The position numbers and the translations under genes are program-made. 49,610 nucleotides of DNA from a bacterium (lineage in GTDB: Bacteria; Margulisbacteria; Marinamargulisbacteria; JAHFDA01): the NCBI GenBank assembly GCA_023249225.1, contig JAHFDA010000016.1, forward strand, positions 1 to 49,610, read 5' to 3'. Position 1 is the stretch's first letter. Each line of letters begins with the position of its first letter. Below the pieces are notes generated by a model that made no database searches, was not told the DNA's origin, and saw only the letters and a program-made list of their open reading frames with translations. This document shows positions 45,301-49,610 of this stretch, in pieces.

Positions 45301-48300
45301 CACAATACTGACCGTGCTGTCGAGTGGGCTAAGATCGATCCAGATGTCATGGCTGGTCACGTAACTCACCAGGTTTTCGCTGAATTGTGCCGTGATCACC
45401 ACCGACTGGCCGTTACGCACCGTGTCGTAGATGCCCTTGGCCAGGTTGAAGATGCTTAGATCAAGCACCGTCGGCGTGGTGTTGTCGCCGATGAACGTTT
45501 CGGTCATGGCGTTGCCCGTGTTGCCCGCATCGTCCACCGGCGCCTGGAAGATAATGGTCTGCTGACCCTCGGTAACCGCCACTGACGTAAGGTTCCACGA
45601 AATCACCCGGCTTAAGCTGTCGAATTCATTGGGCGAGGTGGGCGGACTGCTGCCCAGCACACGCACATCTATCGCCAAATTGCGGGTCACAAACAGATGC
45701 AGGTTGGCATCGCTCAACACTGCCGTCACCACCACCGTGTCGCCGTTCTTGACCGATATGGGTGTATCCGCCGTCTGGTTAAAGAAGTTAACCGTCACGA
45801 TCTCGGGTGCCGTATTATCACCGGTGACCACATCGGCATTGGGCGTGCTTAAATTTTCGGCAGCATCAAACGCGTTTACTGTCACCGTGACCACGCCTTC
45901 GTTAACAGTGACATTAGCAATGGCCCATGACGCAATGCCGGTTCCGGTGTTGTAAGTATCGGGCGACACCACCGCTGCTTTTCCAAGTTCGGACAAGTCT
46001 GCCCAGATATCGTTGACGTCAATATGCAACTGGTATGTGTCGGCAATACTGGCCGTCAGCGTCAGGTTGGAATCTGTGCGCACCGTAAAGTACGTATCGC
46101 GTGAATTATTGTAAATGGTCACCACCTGCACCTGCGGGCTGGTGACGTCGGCCACAATGGAATCCACGGTGGTGGCACCCAGGTTATAGGCCGCATCCTG
46201 AATATCAAGGGTTACAGCAATCTCCACATCACTGGCGCTTAATGTGACTGCTGTAATGTTCCAGGTGGCCACACCCGTAAGCGCATCAAAGCTGGTCGGA
46301 TTGATGGCTGTACTGGAACCCAATACGCCCAAATCCATTGTCACGCGCGCTCCCGTCATGGAGGCCAGATAATTATCCGAAATACTGGCAGTAATAATGA
46401 TATTGTCGCCTTGTTTAACATAGGTGGTGCGATAACGGTCATCGCCCAGGCTGTTATTAAAGATATTGAGCGTAACCACCGACGGCACCGTATTATCGGC
46501 ATGGATCGAACCAGTGACTTCGGTGGCCAAATTACCAGCCACGTCTACCACCGACACCGTTACTACCAAGAGGCCTTCACGCGTGGCACTGGTCGAGGCC
46601 AGGGTCCACTGGGCAATGCCAGTGACCTGACTGTAAATATCCGCACTGACCACGGTGCCGTATCCCAGCGGACGGAAGTCAGCAGTCACGTCTGTATTGA
46701 CCATCTTGTTGCGGTTGGCATCTGATACCAGTGCCGTCACCACCACTGTGCTGCCATCCTTGACCGTAAAATAGTGCGCAGCCGTCTGGTTGTAGACACT
46801 GACCGTTAATATTTCGGGGTTGGTGTTGTCGCCGATGATACTGCCGGTCAGGACAGTGCCCATGTTACCGGCGTCATCGGCAATACCCACAGTCACAACC
46901 AGCAAACCTTCGTTAGGCATGGCAATATTACTAAATGTCCACTGGGCAACCGCTGTACCCTGGTTGTAGGTATCCGCGCTAACCACGGTGCCATAACCAA
47001 AGGGTCTGAAATCACCGGTCACGTTAAAGGTCTCTATCACACGGCTGTTGGTATCTACAATGAGCGCCGTCACCACGATCGTGTCGGTATTTTTAACTGC
47101 AAAGTAATTACTGCGCGTCAAGTTAAACACATTGACCGTGCTCAACACCGGCACCGTGTTGTCTCCGATAATGGTTCCGCTGTTCTCTGTCCCCACGTTG
47201 CGTGCCGTATCCTGTGCCGCCACTGTAACCCTTAAAGTTGTCTCACTGGTGAGGCTGACCGAGCTTAAAGTCCAGCTCGCCACGCCGCTTGATTGCACAT
47301 ACGCGCTCGAAGATACCACCGTGGCGTAACCTAACGGACGGAAGTCGCCCGTAATCCGGAATGTCTCGATCATGCCCTTGTTGGTATCCACCACCAGCGC
47401 TGTCACCACAATCGTGTCACTGTTGCGGATCGTATGGTAGGTATCTTCGCTGCTGTTAAAGACGCTAACCGTACTGATATACGGGCTGGTATTGTCACCT
47501 ATAATCGTGCCTGTATTTTGCGTGCTCTGGTTTGCCGCCGTATCCTGGGCCGCCACTGTAATCGTTAAGGTTGCCTCGCTGGTGACACTTACAATTGCCA
47601 AGGTCCAGCTTGCCACGCCACTTGATTGAACATACGCACTGGCGGACACCACCGTCCCGTAACCCAGCGGACGGAAGTCACCCGTGATGCGGCTGATGGT
47701 GATGACACCCTTGTTTGTATCCGCCAAGAGGGCCGTCACCACAATCTGGTCGCCGTTGCGGATTGTAAAGTAATTATCCTCGCTGTAGTTATATACGCTG
47801 ACCGTATTAAAGTACGGGCTGGTGTTGTCACCAATGATTGTGCCGGTGTTCTCTGTGCCCACATTGCGCGCCGTATCCTGCGCCGCCACTGTGATCGTTA
47901 AGCTCGCCTGGCTCGTCACACTCACCGCGCTTAAGGTCCAGCTCGCAACACCTGAAGACTGCACGTAGGCACTAGCGCTCACCGCTGTCGCGTAACCGAG
48001 CGGACGAAAGTCGCCGGTGATCCGGAAGGTCTCGATGACACCCTTGTTCGTATCTACAAGCAGCGCCGTCACCACAATCGTGTCGCCGTTGCGGATCGTA
48101 AAGTAATGATCTTCGCTGGCGTTAAATACACTCACCGTATTGATATACGGACTGGTGTTGTCTCCAATGATCGTCCCGGTATTTTGTGTACCCATATTAT
48201 CCGCACGATCGTAAGCCGATATCGTAATCGTCAGTGTCGTCTCACTGGTGACACTCACCGCGCTCAAAGTCCAGCTGGCCACACCCGAAGCCTGCACATA

Positions 48301-49610
48301 CGCGCTGGCGCTCACCACCGTCCCGTATCCCAGCGGACGGTAGTCGCCTGTGACCATTTCTTTTTCGATAGCATCCTTGTTCTGGTCAATCACCAGCGCC
48401 GTCACCACAATCTGGTCGCCATTGCGGATCGTAAAATAATTATCTTCGCTGCTGTTAAAGACACTGATTGTGTTGATGTACGGCAAAACATTGTCACCCT
48501 TGATTGTGCCCGTGTTCTGCGTGCTCTTGTTGGCGGCTGTATCCGACAAGGCTACCGTTACCGTTAAGGCCGCTTCGCTGGTGACACTGACACTGGCCAA
48601 AGTCCAGCTCGCTATACCCGAAGACTGTACGTAAGCACTGGCGGTTACCACTGTACCGTAACCCAGCGGACGGAAGTCACCCGTAATCCGGAACGTGTCG
48701 ATGACACCCTTATTGGTATCGACCACCACCGCAGTCACAATAATTTGATGTCCATTTTTAATACTATGGTAGGTATCCATGGTGTCGTTAAATACGCTCA
48801 CCGTGCTGATATACGGCGCCGTGTTGTCACCAATGATCGTGCCCGTAAGCTGCGTTGACTGGTTGTCTGCCACGTCTCTGGCCGCCACCGTTACCGTCAG
48901 CGTACCTTCGGCCGTCAGGCTGACCGTGCTCAAGGTCCAGCTCGCGATACCGTTCGACTGTATGTAACCGTCGGAGCTGACCACCGTCCCATACCCGAGC
49001 GGACGGAAGTCGCCGGTCACATCGACCGTGGTCATCTTGTTGCGGTTGCCATCCGAAATCAGCGCCGTCACCACAATGGTGTCGCCGCTGCGGATTGTAA
49101 AGTAATTGTCTTCGCTAAAGTTGTATACGCTCACCGTCAACACTTCGGGCGGCGTGTTATCACCAATAATTGATCCCGTATTCTCGGTGCCTGTGTTGCC
49201 GGCATCATCCTGTGCCCCAATGGTCACTACCAGAGTGCCATCGGCCGTGATCGATACCGAAGCCAAGGTCCAGCTTGCAATACCCGAAGCCTGAACATAG
49301 GCACTGGCCGAAACAACCGTCCCATAACCCATCGGACGGAAGTCGCCCGTGATCATGCTCGTATCCATCACGCCCTTGTTGGTATCCACCACCAGCGTCG
49401 TGACAATGATCTGCTGCGTGTCCTTCACCACAAAGTAGTTACCAACTGAGTTGTTAAATACGCTCACCGTTGCCATGTACGGCGCCGTATTGTCACCAAT
49501 GATCGTCCCCGTGTTCTCTGTCCCTACGTTCCGCGCCGTGTCTTGCGCCGCCACCGTAATCGTGAGCGTGGCCTGGCTCGTCACGCTGATCGAGCTTAAG
49601 GTCCAGCTCG
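36334..49610 (-). CDS. Giant Ig-repeat surface protein, N-terminus beyond window
   Basis: At least 4,424 residues, open at the right window edge. Numbered from 49584: nine Ig-like repeats of exactly 111 residues (31-1029), eleven diverged relatives (1030-2249), other Ig-like domains, two copies of a larger beta-rich module (about 2460-2745 and 2958-3260), a duplicated SbsA-type/Ig pair (about 3430-3830), fibronectin-type III-like domains (about 4195-4315) and a C-terminal FlgD-like domain (about 4319-4416) starting with SNYPNPFDSRKED and containing WDGKND. Repeat units join at D-N-T-x-P hinges, as in bacterial Ig-like domains. No Cys-rich or enzymatic part seen. It is most likely a secreted, fibrous adhesin or surface layer component; the export signal would be in the missing N-terminus. 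Confidence 0.9.
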   Translation of the reverse strand, partial: SWTLSSISVTSQATLTITVAAQDTARNVGTENTGTIIGDNTAPYMATVSVFNNSVGNYFVVKDTQQIIVTTLVVDTNKGVMDTSMITGDFRPMGYGTVVSASAYVQASGIASWTLASVSITADGTLVVTIGAQDDAGNTGTENTGSIIGDNTPPEVLTVSVYNFSEDNYFTIRSGDTIVVTALISDGNRNKMTTVDVTGDFRPLGYGTVVSSDGYIQSNGIASWTLSTVSLTAEGTLTVTVAARDVADNQSTQLTGTIIGDNTAPYISTVSVFNDTMDTYHSIKNGHQIIVTAVVVDTNKGVIDTFRITGDFRPLGYGTVVTASAYVQSSGIASWTLASVSVTSEAALTVTVALSDTAANKSTQNTGTIKGDNVLPYINTISVFNSSEDNYFTIRNGDQIVVTALVIDQNKDAIEKEMVTGDYRPLGYGTVVSASAYVQASGVASWTLSAVSVTSETTLTITISAYDRADNMGTQNTGTIIGDNTSPYINTVSVFNASEDHYFTIRNGDTIVVTALLVDTNKGVIETFRITGDFRPLGYATAVSASAYVQSSGVASWTLSAVSVTSQASLTITVAAQDTARNVGTENTGTIIGDNTSPYFNTVSVYNYSEDNYFTIRNGDQIVVTALLADTNKGVITISRITGDFRPLGYGTVVSASAYVQSSGVASWTLAIVSVTSEATLTITVAAQDTAANQSTQNTGTIIGDNTSPYISTVSVFNSSEDTYHTIRNSDTIVVTALVVDTNKGMIETFRITGDFRPLGYATVVSSSAYVQSSGVASWTLSSVSLTSETTLRVTVAAQDTARNVGTENSGTIIGDNTVPVLSTVNVFNLTRSNYFAVKNTDTIVVTALIVDTNSRVIETFNVTGDFRPFGYGTVVSADTYNQGTAVAQWTFSNIAMPNEGLLVVTVGIADDAGNMGTVLTGSIIGDNTNPEILTVSVYNQTAAHYFTVKDGSTVVVTALVSDANRNKMVNTDVTADFRPLGYGTVVSADIYSQVTGIAQWTLASTSATREGLLVVTVSVVDVAGNLATEVTGSIHADNTVPSVVTLNIFNNSLGDDRYRTTYVKQGDNIIITASISDNYLASMTGARVTMDLGVLGSSTAINPTSFDALTGVATWNITAVTLSASDVEIAVTLDIQDAAYNLGATTVDSIVADVTSPQVQVVTIYNNSRDTYFTVRTDSNLTLTASIADTYQLHIDVNDIWADLSELGKAAVVSPDTYNTGTGIASWAIANVTVNEGVVTVTVNAFDAAENLSTPNADVVTGDNTAPEIVTVNFFNQTADTPISVKNGDTVVVTAVLSDANLHLFVTRNLAIDVRVLGSSPPTSPNEFDSLSRVISWNLTSVAVTEGQQTIIFQAPVDDAGNTGNAMTETFIGDNTTPTVLDLSIFNLAKGIYDTVRNGQSVVITAQFSENLVSYVTSHDIWIDLSPLDSTVSIVSPDSFDTATQIATWNIVSANTAPRDGTFVLTVNFRDDAGNSVTLTDSMLADNTPVSVSVVSFQNNSVGWRDIVKNGDSLTVTALITDDGGGGAVTTDIAADLSNLGGGSLVTADSYSLVTNIASWTIASVTLTPANGSVNILVTAYDRVGNENPSNSAVIESDNLPPSIIEVDLFNLSENIMSHVKNGDTIVVTARISALKQDFVTANVVADLSAFGKATVVTADLFEWISAGTGMATWNVMTVSVAVSAEISVVVTVEDRVKNISTAVPTSIIADNLAPTINLVHISDTLVNRDIYTRPGNTILVTADIIENSTVNIWSVYADLSDIASSDASVVSSEVFSGNKAEWRFVVNPIATNNYNTTVTVYAFDVAGNRATLNTDTILLDEVPPTVTNLAVYNMDISDYNFDVIANSQTAVITVSISDLAGVDTWDMWADLSQLGGGVSQSVDAYDPVTTIATFNINVVTTTPTNGTVTITLNVFDRVSNNTQVIDTIYADNAAPTMNLLTIWNDSYAISSFVKDTDAIVLTVDIDDQFIATSNVFANLVVFGGGSAVNPDSFDGRIATWNYTVGSTAPRDGTTVVTITVSDVVFNTSNIYDSIRADNTTPDVLSITVYNSMVDIYSKVKNGDSIIVTAVISDASIEDVSQITIDFTVLGGGAGVTPNLYNQGLRIATWNFTVVTTNPSDGVVSVTVNLTDRVGQRADAEATSITADNTAPQVTSYNFYNNTTSKYYLVKDGDYLTVTAAFDSTDITTGDIYANFTAFGFGSEIQPDTYDTATGIATWYVNSVNVSNVDMTVTPSVFVGDDVRNTGNTYTNTIYADNSIGNPGFVLSDQDIFNTRYTNANTVDITFISGTITEGVSYLMSENVPYQPTYNATGNFSAELATPSIYLLEGVTQGNRVVYLWVQDLAGNRNSSVNTVTMVYDTVSPSMTARTPTGTEVGVDRASNIQFELYDVTSGVSFDRVVWSVNGVTILENASASNNADVTTINLGNNTTRYTYNPTPDMPDGSTMNITINIYDKAGNNENYYYWFAVNNVPSVNTSSIQYPTTTNLYLYAGITYDFVVSYNDRDGYDNLTDVYLYVDHAGDITLDSNLGDDGFVDIVLQITEAGVTADGSASIAQGSSYVEKAIYQYTGAGDSMTVTWSIKLKYTWKETSTVELGVRVDDVRETVGPLYTNKGFTYENDMDITGNLIVTGSIQGVLANGAWVREREVLEFGNLQVFYQGTTNISVPASDYNIRLCNDDETDTGLTSMNYCVDYDPFQGEIFTLSTTANDQTDSSDMHTISIVNKPTEGNNPIDSNAVTFTVKVDAFIPSITIIDVTNPDYDATGNENDFIGNYYQQIFGHVSVNGFEVTLNMNKSTSSFSGLREVGWYWQHVSGNFNTSYNVDSDKDGVFAVPASFVTANVDGMVTLNVTVTDNVSHVTSFSVGFTLDSIAPTSYRTDVSESLPAYTPYTVEIINVDEPGSGVATYYLDAFTTEPTAGQLPTSQRVTMNGLTTKNTEAYYLFYVVDNIGNRGYVSWNLSHVGAINATPQVTGDLNVVATFDNFYGGYSHTIVVDYYDGDYYYDMEKLFLRIVNYDMVSNNQANSTIDFKISAADSGSATGNLSFADNTIIQGSEVILSGVYSEQNLDDFTLRVTYNFTISYAWSESNTVSIGVDAYDKTVPVPLAWANSPAGTAVANAVYSYMSRTFRFENDRELTGSMTVSGDINGLRSEGDSNWVQSGESINLVGLKGAYQGTNNVFMPSSDYSIEVKRFGNESLVTAAAIGTGATMDIYMVADSAAGTYTFQVLMKNEVSTVNYSIPSGDLLDFTNVTFSLQVDASRPTVNTYAINNGETLTNNPTVNITFTASDDISGVIEQYVSGDVMSGNDTFQWVTYNASVALYHSTDGTKNIDLYVRDKARNSSLVTTNFIVVDTTPPSTPVITTPNSGIDYRSSSSVQVLEGTVTGGADYIFVNSSTTNATYLSWAPTWSWTGSFADGTSNIRVHAMDLAINTSNFTSVNVAIDTVFPTLSVTADRVSINTVQIRYSEWVASAATLTINYGLSDGLTLLNITTTDNRNFVLLTSPQRTRVYTVSVNDVTDAFGNAVTANVFYIDGRDEIPPVVNSFNVKDASSGSELYTNERVVSVNMLATDDGDGVAYYLVTENATVPAVGDFSVTATPSTFAITASEGRVTINIWMMDYQLNISTVSVSQVITLDMTGPRLPTIAEHVTFNQILIKFNEPVLNATTNLYVVDQGLTIVSIDRYLTSDVNYLMETITQNRVTYTVTVDLSVVDLAENPISPNVFYIEGSDIWAPYIVTAQVLDLSSGDTEYTNARLVSINLTGEDVGGGLVAYYYVTENTGSIPTTLLQSSAIQTYNIANSTAEGDLWLYFWLADDSFNFASPVSRSIILDMTPPSQTIRFDGTVTRAIAGSYQVTVEVSEAISNSPLLQFVASADLYTTTIALTADMTFRNWYGIFSVDHTVGDGVGTFSVSVTDNALNNTTTFNGAVTLNIDAVEVLSANFYSLINTLDTKVIFQNSTHNVFYRFTMGTLGDRTGTFNGLALTKLETAATSQVSAIRIYKDQGDELFNPSTDYLMSSGTDTFVTANTVTINITTVDIVPRIGVTPNLYFVVADLDRDAIPSQTVGFAIPTLSFVDIHPLCQMETDDLPISTSTLLAVDYRSPHKTVVTADSYYISNSIQIVLRVTSDAVNRVATYNYMIGTSPYLDNVQGQMQVQASSNMLQVTRLSLSHHTTYYVTIWPLSSDGFWGEETVYTFHTDLTEPSAPQILQISAQTVETTGIGTAATDLAHVISWLRSTDAESDVQAYEIQYRTGVNPKWAVEREVTQDIVQSQITLTLTERQADTTYFYRMRSQNGALAYSSFATHPDGVTSILTNKVISNVSNYPNPFDSRKEDTTLTYFLNQDTAITITIYDPFGHKVWKKEIDSGIAGGRAGTNEVKWDGKNDIGVNVAKGGYICVIQAAVSGEDNKKVRLIGVVH
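39780..42200 (-). repeat. Two copies of a large beta-rich module in the giant gene
   Basis: Two stretches of about 290-300 residues (approximately 41340-42200 and 39780-40715) share the same order of motifs: a start with PSV or PQV, a YND/YYDGD strand, an 'IAQGSSYVEKAIY' or 'IIQGSEVILSGVY' strand, a KYTWKETSTVELGV or SYAWSESNTVSIGV strand, then FENDxxxTG and 'YQGTxN' with a final VDAFIP or VDASRP hinge. The identity is moderate, so the duplication is old. Confidence 0.75.
42832..46491 (-). repeat. Eleven diverged Ig-like repeats of the giant gene
   Basis: Eleven further units with the same hinge (D-N-x-x-P) but only weak similarity to each other. They vary slightly in length, averaging 111 residues over residues 1030-2249. 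They retain a strand with VTA and IATWN or IASW near the end of each unit. They look like old copies compared with the near-identical N-terminal array. Confidence 0.85.
46492..49610 (-). repeat. Nine exact 333-bp tandem coding repeats plus a partial unit
   Basis: The D-N hinge codons recur at 46492, 46825, 47158, 47491, 47824, 48157, 48490, 48823, 49156 and 49489: nine intervals of exactly 333 bp (111 codons) without any indel. Sequence identity between units is high, with shared stretches such as TGDFRPLGYGTVVSA and ASWTLS. The array continues beyond the window edge. Confidence 0.93.

Noticed and set aside
36500-49294. Many + strand open frames of 60-180 codons opposite the giant gene
   Set aside because: They are shadows of the repeated codon pattern: they recur with the 333-bp period, lack ribosome-binding sites, and encode no recognisable domain, while the minus frame is open for over 13 kb with clear Ig-like repeats.
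46492-49610. Tandem repeats as a possible CRISPR array
   Set aside because: The unit is 333 bp, fully coding and without unique spacers.

Overview
This window reads as chromosome of a Gram-negative bacterium of moderate GC. It is densely packed, with many 4-17 nt gene overlaps and frequent GTG starts. A DmeF-type metal exporter, a YhhW-type pirin, a periplasmic sulfate-binding-protein transporter, many histidine kinases and receivers, a tubulin-like protein and a giant Ig-repeat surface protein with an NYPNPF-type tail together suggest a deltaproteobacterium-like or related uncultivated lineage. That placement is inference; there is no rRNA in the window. No insertion sequence, phage gene or CRISPR array was seen.

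Left part (1-9.0 kb): a pirin; a small run of a Cys-rich membrane protein, a secreted protein and a DmeF-like exporter; a roughly 1,030-residue protein with two EF-hands and a C-terminal domain that looks like a clan CD (caspase-type) peptidase; tRNA-Leu(CAG); purM-purN; a zinc-ribbon membrane protein; and a membrane-anchored Ser/Thr kinase.

Middle part (9.1-23.3 kb): a leftward sulfur operon, sbp-cysT-cysW-cysA-cdo-aquaporin, joining sulfate-type uptake to a thiol dioxygenase. Next come a BaiN/HI0933 flavoprotein, a YCII-like protein, a broken flavoprotein fragment and a 35-residue basic microprotein that is easily missed. Rightward housekeeping genes follow: purH, an S1-domain protein, der, and a GH94 disaccharide phosphorylase.

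Right part (23.3-49.6 kb): the accessory and most interesting region. A tight six-gene leftward operon (33053 to 23268) encodes a pseudo-receiver with helical repeats, a tubulin/FtsZ-like protein, a large membrane protein with a Lys/Ala/Glu-rich stalk, two histidine kinases and a double receiver. None of them has a DNA-binding domain. A Cache-like membrane protein diverges from its 5' end. Next to it lie a receiver-histidine kinase and a receiver fused to seven copies of an unrecognised 36-39-residue repeat. Finally there is a giant surface protein of more than 4,400 residues, cut by the window edge. It has nine consecutive units of exactly 333 bp, eleven diverged units, duplicated larger modules and an FlgD-like C-terminus.

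The best candidate for an undescribed system is the tubulin-like/two-component operon, possibly with the adjacent receiver-repeat pair. A cytoskeletal-type GTPase next to a membrane-anchored stalk protein and phosphorelay proteins without DNA-binding output suggests phosphorylation-controlled assembly of a cell-envelope structure. This is an inference from gene order and domains only.
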